The notes beneath the pieces are model-generated. The model saw only the letters and a program-made list of their open reading frames with translations, ran no database searches and was not told the origin of the DNA. From Bacteroidales bacterium (GTDB taxonomy: Bacteria > Bacteroidota > Bacteroidia > Bacteroidales > P3), in NCBI GenBank assembly GCA_017522065.1, contig JAFXAD010000050.1, positions 62,001 through 126,000 of the forward strand: a stretch of DNA of 64,000 bases. Reading direction: 5' to 3'. The translations under genes were made by a program, and so were the position numbers. Of this stretch, positions 17,891 through 25,924 are shown in pieces; within the stretch, counting starts at the first letter, position 1; every line of letters begins with the position of its first letter.

Positions 17891-19240
17891 TCACAGCAAC
17901 CCCGTCATGTAAAGTGGCAGGTACACCAGCCCGTCCTTTCGCTCCACATCATTTGTGTGCAGCACAAACGGCGTACTCAGATACTGCCCGAACTTCCTGA
18001 CGCACTTCTGAATCGATGTCAGCGTATAACCCGTGCTGCTCTTCACCTCGATGGGCGATATGTTGTGCCGCGACGTTACCACCTCCTTCTGTATCAGGAA
18101 GTCCACCTGCATCCGGTTCTCCGCCTCTTCTTTGTCGTAGTTCGAATAGAAAAAAAGCTCTTTCCCCGATGCTTTCAGCATCTGCGCCACGATATTCTCC
18201 ACCAGCATACCTTCATCCACCTCCAGTTTGTCGAACATCAGTTTCTGGTAAATCTCGTTCGTCACGATACCCCTTGCGCTGAACGCCAGCGAAATCAGCA
18301 GCCCCGTGTCGCAGAAATAGCACTTCAGGGCTGTCCTGTCCTCATTCAATTGCAAACCGATATTCGGAGCCGTCGTGTTGTAGCAGATGTTCACCATCTT
18401 CGAATCCTCCAGCCAGAAGAAAGCACTGTCGTACTCCCGCATCCTTGCCTCGTCCTTCAGGGCTGACAGCATAAACTTCTTCTCCTTCTTCTGCAACTGT
18501 CCCGGAATAGCGTCGTAGATAGCGCTCACCCTAGCCGTCGCACTACCCGCATACTTCTTGATGTCGTTCTTGTAAAGCCGCAAAATCTGGCGCTTCACCG
18601 CATCCACCCGCGTAAAATCCCTCGAAGCAGCATACTCTGCCACGGCCTGCGGCATACCGCCCACTATCAGGTATTGGCGGAAATAGTGCAACGCCTCGCG
18701 ATGAAACTCACCCATCGCCTGCTGCTTCGCAAACCTCTCACGGACATACGGCATCAGCACCTCGTTACCCATAGCCCACAGGAACTCCTCAAAGTCCATC
18801 GGATACATGTCAATCCCATCCTCTTCCGACGGAATCACGATATCCGCTACGTTCTTCTTGATTGAAATCAGCGAGCCCGTCTCTATATAATCAAAGCGCC
18901 TGTCAGCCACCAACGCCTTGATGGCCTCACGAGCCCTCGGACACTTCTGCACCTCATCAAAGATGATAAGCGACCTGCGTGGCGTCAATTGTTTCTTGTA
19001 ATGGAGTTGAATGTTCTGGAGCAACGTGTCCACGTCCTCCAAGTATTCGTCGAACCAGTCCCTCACACGAGCCGGAGCCTTACTGAAGTCAATGAGGATA
19101 TATGAGTCGTACTCATTCCGGGCAAATTCCTCCGCGATGTAGCTCTTGCCCACACGACGGGCTCCCTCAATCATCAAGGCCGTCGTGCCGTCCTTTTCAT
19201 GCTTCCATTTCAGCAGACTGTCGTATATCTTACGTCTCAT
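17891..19240 (-). CDS. AAA_14 / DUF4143 family ATPase
   Basis: A 449-residue ATPase from the ATG at 19240, with an AGGAAA-like ribosome site upstream; a GTG at 19246 is an alternative. Residues 15-130 form the AAA_14 domain with Walker A EGARRVGKS and Walker B SLIIFDEVQKC. The C-terminal DUF4143 part includes YSNYDKEEAENRMQVDFLIQ and the IEVKSS motif, which resembles a PD-(D/E)XK-type fold. The family is very common in Bacteroidetes and Archaea, often near mobile or defence genes, and its physiological role is unknown. It lies alone between the cupin remnant and the reverse transcriptase unit. Confidence 0.85.
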   Translation of the reverse strand: MRRKIYDSLLKWKHEKDGTTALMIEGARRVGKSYIAEEFARNEYDSYILIDFSKAPARVRDWFDEYLEDVDTLLQNIQLHYKKQLTPRRSLIIFDEVQKCPRAREAIKALVADRRFDYIETGSLISIKKNVADIVIPSEEDGIDMYPMDFEEFLWAMGNEVLMPYVRERFAKQQAMGEFHREALHYFRQYLIVGGMPQAVAEYAASRDFTRVDAVKRQILRLYKNDIKKYAGSATARVSAIYDAIPGQLQKKEKKFMLSALKDEARMREYDSAFFWLEDSKMVNICYNTTAPNIGLQLNEDRTALKCYFCDTGLLISLAFSARGIVTNEIYQKLMFDKLEVDEGMLVENIVAQMLKASGKELFFYSNYDKEEAENRMQVDFLIQKEVVTSRHNISPIEVKSSTGYTLTSIQKCVRKFGQYLSTPFVLHTNDVERKDGLVYLPLYMTGLL

Positions 19241-19368
19241 AATCACATTTCCTAAGAGTTTTCAGAGTCAGTTTTTACACATTTCCAAAGCTCTTCAAAT
19301 CACAATAACATTATGATTATCAAAGATTATCACATTAATTGCAATATAAACAGGCTTCAAATTCTTTG

Positions 19369-19376
19369 CAAAGATA
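19369..19376 (-). promoter_or_regulatory. Candidate -7 box for the AAA_14 gene
   Basis: The minus strand reads TATCTTTG, a full match to TAnnTTTG, about 130 bases upstream of the ATPase start. No convincing -33 TTTG is found at the expected distance. It lies just beyond the 3' end of the proposed ncRNA. Confidence 0.4.
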
Positions 19377-19444
19377 ACGCCTTTCCCCCGAATTTATTGC
19401 ATTCCTTCACAACATTTACGCTTCTTTAACGCTTAAACATCGTG

Positions 19445-19575
19445 GGTTTTTCTATTTTCAAAGGAAATTGGTGCCCAGTGCCCTAAACACCAAGAATGGC
19501 TTTCATAAAGCCACAAGCCGGTTATGTGTGTGAAAAGTATTGAGCACTTTGTACCGACTTGCTCCCCCGCTGAGA
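19445..19575 (-). ncRNA. Putative structured ncRNA of the two-RT (DRT3-like) system
   Basis: This lies in the only gap above 300 bases (19241-19578), directly after the second reverse transcriptase. On the minus strand I see a ten-pair stem (19553-19562 with 19513-19522, two G-U pairs) enclosing a five-pair hairpin (19546-19550 with 19534-19538). Next to that hairpin is an unpaired CACACACA run at 19532-19525. Two more hairpins follow: GGCTTT/AAAGCC at 19498-19512 and TTGGTG/CACCAA at 19468-19493. DRT3 loci are known to carry an ncRNA, and as I recall it supplies an ACACAC template for GT-repeat DNA. The exact ends are guesses. Confidence 0.6.
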
Positions 19576-19578
19576 CCA

Positions 19579-21795
19579 TCAGGAGTAGACCTCCTGGCTG
19601 ATCTTGGCATTTAATTCTTTAGTCACGTTCACTCCAGTCCATTTGGTGAACATATATTTTTGCGTCTTTATATATTCCGCTACAGCATCCGCATCAGCCT
19701 TAGAAAGGCCCATCGACTGTAGTATCCCTCGTTTATAGGAAACATGCTTCTCTCCCAAATATGGGCACGCGGCCAGATCCAATGCCAATATGGCCATTTC
19801 TGCTGAACGATGCTTTCTCATTGCTGGCATCTCATCAAACACTTTCTTTATCTCCACCTTAAGCGATTCACGAAGGACACGATACTCGTTTGAAGAACCC
19901 ATATAATAGAGAAGGATAATGATGGCAATTGCATTCAGTTTTGGGAATCTATCAAGCGCCCCGTCATCCTTACGTACCATACCAAGATACTTCTCTAATT
20001 CAATGGATGTTAGTCTGTATTTGACTCTCATCTGCCGGAAAACAGGCAGCAGATATAACGTTTCCAACTGTGTGTCAGGACTCATGGGAGAATGCTGCAT
20101 CACCAGACAAACCTCATCCCTTATCTTCTTGAAAACCACATCCCTTGCCTTATCAGTAAAGCGTTTAATGCGCTTCTCCTTTGACAATTCATAGTCATTA
20201 TCAAGATAGATGATTATCTCATTCAGAACCTGAGAGAGCTTTAAGGTTGTATTAATGCGCTCATTTTCTGAGAAGATGAAAAATACCGCATCAACCAGTT
20301 CTAACAGGTAGTTCGTCAATCGCGATTCCAATTGCGCAATTCGTTTATTGCAATCCGCATGGTAATGTACTAAATCGGGGTTTTCCAACCCTTTCTTTAA
20401 TGTTTTGAAGATCTTGTCATACTTCTTCAACAGTCTGGGCAAGTGGATGTTCGCAATTGCCAAGGTATAGTTGGCAACATCTTTGGACACTACATGCGTT
20501 GTTGACAGAATGTCTTTATACTTCTTGTTGAAATGAGTAGCTTTCATGTGGAAATGAGGCTCTTGGGCGAGTGCTTTTTTCAAATTCTCTTCTTTTACAG
20601 GAATCGCCTCATCAACATCCTCATGTTCGTCTCTGTCTTCATCTTCAGTATCATCCTCCTTTTCTCTCGCAGAGAATGAAAAGGTATCTCTCAGAAGTAC
20701 ATCTATCAGATTCTTTGCCCTAGTGATGTCGGTTATGAATGGACGCTCAATCTGTATCGTTTTCTCATGACTGATAGTCATCTTGAACTCTCGAAGCAGC
20801 TCATCAAAAATTCTCAATGCCTTTTCCTTTACTGCCTCATCATTATAGAACAGGAAGAAATCATCCACATATCTGTAGCACTCATAATCCACTTTGTTCA
20901 GGAATCCGGCAGTTTTCAATTCAGTTTCTGCTCTAAGGTCAATATGCTGCATAATGACCTCTGCAAAAATACGCGAAAACTCAGGCCCTATCACTATGCC
21001 ATTTGTTTCATTGTAATTGAGCTGCTGCATAATATCATCCCACTTTGATGCAAACGAATCATCTTTCCCCTCAAAATGGTCTTTGTAGGTATTCATGCCT
21101 CCATTTACAGCCCAGGCAATGCTGTGCGTATAGATATTGTCAAAGCATCCCTGTATGTCAAACTTCAGCAGATGCTTGTATTTCTTTTCTGCACGCTGGT
21201 ATCGATAGTCCTCATAGAACTTGTATATATTCGGATATTGCTTATAACTGAAGTAGGTCTTCATGTTTTCGTACTCACTGAAATAAATCTCCAGCTTATC
21301 CGACTTTTTCCCCAACAATGTACTGTGAAGCCTGTCCTTATAGTAGAAATAACACGCAACCTTATTGGGATAGCGAATGGAAAAATGACTCTTGCCGCAC
21401 ATATACAATAGCGTATTCCTATATCGGTTATAGAAGTCCACCATTTGTATCTGGTTCAACGGATGCACAATTGACAAACGCCTGTTGCTCGTCTCCTTAT
21501 GCTTAATGGAATAGTTGAACGGAATGGTGACCAAACGCTTTTGAAGCTCTATTTCGGTCTTGTCTTTCAACTGCTTTCCACTGTATTGTGACAACAATGC
21601 GAGAATGGCAACAACCCCTTTATGAACACCTTCCTTCCAATGTAATTTATCATCCTCACCTATCCACACCTCGTTTTTTACCAGGAAACGATAGAAATAG
21701 CGGTTGGTGAAGATAAACGGAAGCTCATACGGCAGCACGTCAGAGAACACCACTCGTTCCTTCTTGTAACGCAGTTTTATTTTCTTCCGTCTCAT
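19579..21795 (-). CDS. drt3b: Reverse transcriptase, DRT3b-like (UG8-type)
   Basis: 738 residues from the ATG at 21795, whose ATGA overlaps the stop of the upstream RT; a longer frame from 21858 is less likely. The RT core has LLKFDIQGCFDNIY (catalytic-type Asp), GIVIGPEFSRIFAEV and YRYVDDFFLFY with the YVDD box at about residues 309-312. A ~400-residue helical C-terminal region follows, including an acidic insert (DDTEDEDRDEHEDVDE). There is no maturase or HNH domain, so it is not a group II intron protein. With its neighbour it matches the two-RT layout of type 3 defence-associated RTs; assignment to UG8 is by memory of that layout. Confidence 0.75.
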   Translation of the reverse strand: MRRKKIKLRYKKERVVFSDVLPYELPFIFTNRYFYRFLVKNEVWIGEDDKLHWKEGVHKGVVAILALLSQYSGKQLKDKTEIELQKRLVTIPFNYSIKHKETSNRRLSIVHPLNQIQMVDFYNRYRNTLLYMCGKSHFSIRYPNKVACYFYYKDRLHSTLLGKKSDKLEIYFSEYENMKTYFSYKQYPNIYKFYEDYRYQRAEKKYKHLLKFDIQGCFDNIYTHSIAWAVNGGMNTYKDHFEGKDDSFASKWDDIMQQLNYNETNGIVIGPEFSRIFAEVIMQHIDLRAETELKTAGFLNKVDYECYRYVDDFFLFYNDEAVKEKALRIFDELLREFKMTISHEKTIQIERPFITDITRAKNLIDVLLRDTFSFSAREKEDDTEDEDRDEHEDVDEAIPVKEENLKKALAQEPHFHMKATHFNKKYKDILSTTHVVSKDVANYTLAIANIHLPRLLKKYDKIFKTLKKGLENPDLVHYHADCNKRIAQLESRLTNYLLELVDAVFFIFSENERINTTLKLSQVLNEIIIYLDNDYELSKEKRIKRFTDKARDVVFKKIRDEVCLVMQHSPMSPDTQLETLYLLPVFRQMRVKYRLTSIELEKYLGMVRKDDGALDRFPKLNAIAIIILLYYMGSSNEYRVLRESLKVEIKKVFDEMPAMRKHRSAEMAILALDLAACPYLGEKHVSYKRGILQSMGLSKADADAVAEYIKTQKYMFTKWTGVNVTKELNAKISQEVYS

Positions 21796-23210
21796 AACCA
21801 GGCCTCCATTTCTTGTATTCGTGCCAGAGAGAAATGGAACATCTTCTTCTGTTGCCATCTATCTCTAAAGTTTATCTCCCCTATATACCTCTGAATCTTC
21901 GCTTTGCATTCTGCCCATCCCGTCGCATTATGGCTGGGTTCTATATCCTTATTCCTCAGATGCTGTTGTAGGGTATCCAAATCTTCCATCTTATCCAGCA
22001 GATCATTGTTATAATACAACCCAACCTTTACACCAGCCTTGCTCTTAAACAGTTTGGTATTCCCGGTTATGTAATTCAACAGGTCAATCAGGTCTTTGTA
22101 TGCCTCTTTGATGTTCACTTTACTTTTGTTCTCAAAGTGGGTCACAATATGGTTAACCTTTTCTTGGAAATGATCCGTCTTATTCTTTGATAGACCAAAT
22201 GTTGTTTCAGTCTGCCCTTTCGTTCTGTTAATGGAAATACTGTACCCTAAATAATCAAACGGGTCAAACATCTCGTCTTCTTTGACAACATCCATTAGTT
22301 TGCATTTTTTCTTAGGGTCTGTCTCATCTTTCAGAGTCAGCCCATACTTTCCAAACATGGCTTGAAGATTCGTAAAGTATTCTTTTGAATCCTTTTCCCC
22401 TTTTGGAAATGCAGTAAGAATAATGAAGATGTCATCAACATAACGGGCGTAGAAATGGGTTCCAATAAATGAACTGATGCTTGAGTCAAGGTCTCGCACA
22501 TATATTTCACTCAACAGAGGACTGATTCCTACCCCCCTGGGTACTCCCACGCCTTTTGCCACCAGCGTTTCATCCTTGCAGTCATCGTAGAGTTTGAGAA
22601 TGGCTCTTATGAAAGCCTTGGATTTATGGCTTAGCAGGGTGTTTCCTTCTATTTTTTCAAGAAGTTTCGCTTGTGTAATAGACTCATAGAAACTGCTGAT
22701 ATCCGTCCTTACGATGTGCAGCGGCATCCTTGTATGCAGAAGTGCTTTCACATTACATAAGATAGCATGGCGATTTGCCTGCTTCACCTTAAAGGTTTTA
22801 TGGATATTGTATTGTAATTGCTTCAAGGCAAAGAACACTTCAGGCTTTTCAGCATTCAGTCTAAACACTTCTTTGTCTGAATCCTCATCCAGATACTTTG
22901 TCATCGTGAATTCAAAATCCTTGTCATTGATTTTGTCTTCACAGTCTTTCATGAAAGCCTGACGACCGGATTCCTTCTTCTCTTTTGCTTTTTTATACTG
23001 TTTCTCCAGTTCCTCTATTTTCTCTATGTCATCGTCCGTCTTTCTGCGCCCTTTGCTTTTCAACTCACTTATCTGGCGACGTAGTTCTTTCATCTCCGTT
23101 GCAGCCGCACGGTACTCCTCCGGCATCCAATTGATGTCGATGTTTCCCTTGCGGTTCTCAAGGTCAAAGATAACCTCAAGATTATGTGCAGAAAATGACT
23201 GGTCTAACAT
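21792..23210 (-). CDS. drt3a: Reverse transcriptase, DRT3a-like (UG3-type)
   Basis: A 472-residue RT. A charged coiled-coil-like N-terminus (about residues 35-95) precedes the core: HIVRTDISSFYESI (Asp170), GVPRGVGISPLLSEIYVRDLD and FYARYVDDIFIILTAF with YVDD at 257-260. The conserved PRGVGISP stretch resembles the PQG motif region of Abi/UG-type RTs. Its ATG lies inside the last codons of a truncated GHKL ATPase frame, and its stop overlaps the start of the second RT by four bases, so the two RTs are translationally coupled. The probable role is abortive antiphage DNA synthesis together with the downstream ncRNA. Confidence 0.75.
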   Translation of the reverse strand: MLDQSFSAHNLEVIFDLENRKGNIDINWMPEEYRAAATEMKELRRQISELKSKGRRKTDDDIEKIEELEKQYKKAKEKKESGRQAFMKDCEDKINDKDFEFTMTKYLDEDSDKEVFRLNAEKPEVFFALKQLQYNIHKTFKVKQANRHAILCNVKALLHTRMPLHIVRTDISSFYESITQAKLLEKIEGNTLLSHKSKAFIRAILKLYDDCKDETLVAKGVGVPRGVGISPLLSEIYVRDLDSSISSFIGTHFYARYVDDIFIILTAFPKGEKDSKEYFTNLQAMFGKYGLTLKDETDPKKKCKLMDVVKEDEMFDPFDYLGYSISINRTKGQTETTFGLSKNKTDHFQEKVNHIVTHFENKSKVNIKEAYKDLIDLLNYITGNTKLFKSKAGVKVGLYYNNDLLDKMEDLDTLQQHLRNKDIEPSHNATGWAECKAKIQRYIGEINFRDRWQQKKMFHFSLARIQEMEAWL

Positions 23211-23353
23211 GGCCTAATACACTTCACCACTTTGGCATGAGCGTCAAAACCGTTCCAGATATATTCTGCAATGGCTCGCTGAGGAGTGTATTTATTCAAT
23301 ACCTTCCTTATTCCTTTTGAGGTTATCTCTACTGATTCTGTTGCACTGTCCAT
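23204..23353 (-). pseudogene. GHKL (HSP90-like) ATPase gene, N-terminal fragment
   Basis: A 49-codon frame starting at the ATG at 23353. Residues 1-43 read as the beginning of a GHKL ATPase, with VLNKYTPQRAIAEYIWNGFDAHA, where the Asn and Asp belong to the ATP-binding N box. The frame then runs into unrelated codons and stops at 23204, overlapping the first codons of the RT. The rest of the ATPase is absent, so the RT unit appears to have replaced it. It may still be translated as a short leader coupled to the RT. Confidence 0.7.
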
Positions 23354-23559
23354 ATTCTTATTTCGCTGTAATTAAAATAGTTATTGATGTAATCTCTCAT
23401 CATTATACCATTCTGTGATTTCTGTGTGACAAACAAGCCATCACTCCATTCCCCCTCTCTCTTCAGCACCTCTTTGAGTTCTTGGGATTTACTCCATGGA
23501 TTGTATTCATGGCGATCATTATCTTACATCAACCATCCAAAGTCATCCCTCATTACCAT
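23329..23559 (-). pseudogene. Small coupled ORF interrupted by an in-frame stop
   Basis: A frame starting at the ATG at 23559, overlapping the TGA of the upstream 397-residue gene as TGATG. It has an in-frame TAA as codon 12 (23524-23526) and then 64 further codons (including EYNPWSKSQELKEVLKREGE and GIMMRDYINNYFNYSEIRIW) up to 23329. The end overlaps the GHKL start at 23353. The tight coupling on both sides suggests a real ~76-residue gene carrying a nonsense mutation. No family is recognised. Confidence 0.45.
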
Positions 23560-24752
23560 CACTCCCCTTCCATCTCATTATGCTTTATACCAGACAACTC
23601 CCACCAAGCCCTGACAGAGTGGAACAATTCACCGACATATCCAGTTACCTTAAAATAATAGTCCGGATTAATCATATACACATCAAGCAAGTTGTCTTGC
23701 ATCTCCATTGGGGCTATTGTTTCCGTCATTTTCTCTCTGTACGATTCTGTCGCATAGTATATCTCAAAATGACCGAGTTGCAGCCCATTTTGCTCAAATT
23801 CACGAACACATTTCACTTCCAAATTGCAAAAACGAGCCTTCTCCACCTTAAGAAAGATATCGTGGTTTTTATCAAAGACCGATTCCACGGCTCGCATATT
23901 CTGTATGATAAAGTTCAGTTGACGCTTTTCGTCCGTAGACAACTGATCGTTGATGCTCTTTTTATCCAGATATGACTGGATCTCATCCATTCCATCGTTG
24001 AAATTGATTCTCATCAGTTGGAAAGCAGCTATATAGCTCTCCGAGAACATCTCCAAGGAATCCGTATCAGGGTCTATTGTAGTCCAATCCGGTCTATTCT
24101 CTTTGTCCCAGTCGTAGTTGAAGTCATGGAACTTTGGCCTGTAGAAATCCCCATCCTCTTCCACCAACATCGAATCCTTATCTATAACAACCTCAACATC
24201 TCCATTCTCGTGGACCTCGGTATAAGCAAATACATCTTCATCATCAAAAGCTGCTATAATACCATACAACAGCGCATTCACCGCATCCTCCACGTCCTCT
24301 GCCAGTACTGTATTTAACTCTGCGACAGCCTCAGAGTGTAGTTCTTCGTGTATAGGATTAGCTGCATCCAACTTCTCTTGAATGACATCCAGTTTATGAT
24401 GAACGCCTTGAATCGAAGTCATCACGACATCATAGTATCCCTTTTCTTTAATGGCAGATAGATAATTAAATGCCGCAGGATGTTCCGCCACACACTTCTC
24501 GAAAACAGAAAGGAACTCTTTCATATCTGCTGGAAGATTTGATGGATCCATGTTAGGATTAGCCATATAATCCTCCAAAAGCTTACTGATTTCCCTCTCT
24601 CGAAACCTCCTTATATCTTCATTAGGACACCATTTCTCGATAGCATCCTGAAATGCAGTCCGTATCTCTTTTTCCGTATTATTCTTCGAGAAAAGAGAGG
24701 TTACAATATTAGCCGCAACACTTATTGCAAACGAACTCAGTAAACCACTCAT
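23559..24752 (-). CDS. Unknown protein, probable defence-operon member
   Basis: A 397-residue protein. The N-terminus has a mildly hydrophobic segment (LLSSFAISVAANIVTSLF), followed by a helical region with GVHHKLDVIQEKLDAA, which resembles N-terminal modules seen ahead of effector domains in bacterial defence proteins. The middle is acidic (FDDEDVFAYTEVHENGDVEVVIDKD). No catalytic motif stands out. It follows the 78-residue gene by 15 bases and is coupled by TGATG to the interrupted small ORF, then to the GHKL fragment, so it probably belonged to an older multi-gene operon with a GHKL ATPase. Confidence 0.6.
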   Translation of the reverse strand: MSGLLSSFAISVAANIVTSLFSKNNTEKEIRTAFQDAIEKWCPNEDIRRFREREISKLLEDYMANPNMDPSNLPADMKEFLSVFEKCVAEHPAAFNYLSAIKEKGYYDVVMTSIQGVHHKLDVIQEKLDAANPIHEELHSEAVAELNTVLAEDVEDAVNALLYGIIAAFDDEDVFAYTEVHENGDVEVVIDKDSMLVEEDGDFYRPKFHDFNYDWDKENRPDWTTIDPDTDSLEMFSESYIAAFQLMRINFNDGMDEIQSYLDKKSINDQLSTDEKRQLNFIIQNMRAVESVFDKNHDIFLKVEKARFCNLEVKCVREFEQNGLQLGHFEIYYATESYREKMTETIAPMEMQDNLLDVYMINPDYYFKVTGYVGELFHSVRAWWELSGIKHNEMEGE

Positions 24753-24767
24753 GAAACATCCTCTTAC

Positions 24768-25004
24768 TTAGTAATATTCCCTCAAAAACCGTTGCACCGC
24801 CTCTTGCTGGCGCTGTTGGTTCTGCATCCACTCGTTGTATTCCCTCAACAGCCGCTGAAAATGTTCCGCCCGTTCCTGCCCATCGATGGCACGACACATC
24901 TGCTCCGCTACCTGCGGAGGAAAGTTATTGCGGATAATCGTCTTCTCCGGCTCGTTGGCTATCTTATTGCCGACTATGTTGTACAAGTCCTGTATGGTAA
25001 TCAT
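24768..25004 (-). CDS. Small helical protein of unknown function
   Basis: A 78-residue protein rich in Gln, Glu and Arg, with a C-terminal helix of the type EWMQNQQRQQEAVQRFLREY. No known domain. It lies 15 bases upstream of the 397-residue gene and is probably the first gene of that operon. The frame is clean and starts at an ATG. Confidence 0.5.
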   Translation of the reverse strand: MITIQDLYNIVGNKIANEPEKTIIRNNFPPQVAEQMCRAIDGQERAEHFQRLLREYNEWMQNQQRQQEAVQRFLREYY

Positions 25005-25178
25005 ACATTAGCATTTAATTGAGGTAATACTGTGCTCGACGGTTTTGCCGTTGAAAACTCACTCCGAATCCCGATAACTCAAAAAAACTCCATCATATCC
25101 TCCTCCTGCATCATTTCATGTCCCCGTTAATCACCGTCTTTCCGCTGCCAGTAACTGTTCCTATTTTCTGTATTCTGT

Positions 25179-25186
25179 CAAACATA
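25179..25186 (-). promoter_or_regulatory. Candidate -7 box upstream of the 78-residue gene
   Basis: The minus strand reads TATGTTTG, matching TAnnTTTG, in the 206-base gap after the HNH gene. No good -33 box is seen. If used, it would separate the remnant/RT unit from the RADAR-containing operon upstream. Confidence 0.3.
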
Positions 25187-25210
25187 ACCAGTATTCATTA
25201 CCCTTCTAAT

Positions 25211-25924
25211 CTATACTTTAAGATATTTCCCGAAGTTACTTTTTACCATCAATGTATGTTGCCCCGCAGCAATTTTTCCATTTATACGCGCTTTCAACTT
25301 TTCTATCATAGGAGCTTCTGCTGATGTACCTTCAGCAATCTTTACAGCATCAATAAAGGCAATAATATCGTTATACACCTCCTGTCGAGGCTCGTCCAAT
25401 TCTTTACGTTCCAACCCATAGTAAGTTATCGAAGCCACCCCTTTATCTGTCAATGGCTTAATAGCAGTGCCAACAAAAGTCAAATGATTTTCAGGATTCT
25501 TCTCCTCATATGGATTTATCAATAATGGTTCTTCCTGCGAAATATCACAAACTTTAGGGTCAAAGCGCTTTGTACGGTCTTTCAGCGGGAAATAATTATG
25601 CTTATAGACACGATTACATTGTTCACACGCATACATCAGGTTCTCCCATTTATAAGCAAGCCAATAGTAACCGGGCTTATGCAACACATCCTTCTCATCT
25701 TGTTTGTAACCTTTCTTGGGTCGAAAATGCTCAACATCACCAAAGGTAGTATGGTTATAACGCGATTCGCAATAACAGCATATACCACGTTGAAGTTGAT
25801 TTAAGGCTTTCTTTACTTCATCATGTCCGTAAATCCCGTCATCCACCTCTTCTTCTTTCGTAGGTGCTGCCGACTCTTGCAGTATCGCTGGTTCTCCCAC
25901 CTGACTTCTATCTATATACTTCAT
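25211..25924 (-). CDS. HNH endonuclease (TIGR02646 / PtuB-like)
   Basis: A 237-residue HNH nuclease. Zinc ligands are C49-x2-C52 and C100-x2-C103, with the beta-beta-alpha metal core DVEHFRPKKG (Glu65-His66) and ENLMYACEQCNRVYK. This is the layout of TIGR02646 proteins, which partner AAA ATPases in Septu (PtuAB) and some retron or restriction-like systems. Its start overlaps the stop of the ATPase gene by four bases (ATGA). It is the last gene of the seven-gene operon and the likely nucleic-acid-cleaving effector. Substrate preference cannot be read from the sequence. Confidence 0.85.
   Translation of the reverse strand: MKYIDRSQVGEPAILQESAAPTKEEEVDDGIYGHDEVKKALNQLQRGICCYCESRYNHTTFGDVEHFRPKKGYKQDEKDVLHKPGYYWLAYKWENLMYACEQCNRVYKHNYFPLKDRTKRFDPKVCDISQEEPLLINPYEEKNPENHLTFVGTAIKPLTDKGVASITYYGLERKELDEPRQEVYNDIIAFIDAVKIAEGTSAEAPMIEKLKARINGKIAAGQHTLMVKSNFGKYLKV

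Noticed and set aside
19579-23210. Group II intron or diversity-generating element
   Set aside because: No maturase or HNH domain, no intron domain V/VI structure recognised, and no variable-protein/template repeat pair found nearby.
25111-25185. A 24-codon ORF (MFDRIQKIGTVTGSGKTV...) in the gap after the HNH gene
   Set aside because: It is too short to support, matches no family, and its apparent P-loop-like GSGKT lacks context.
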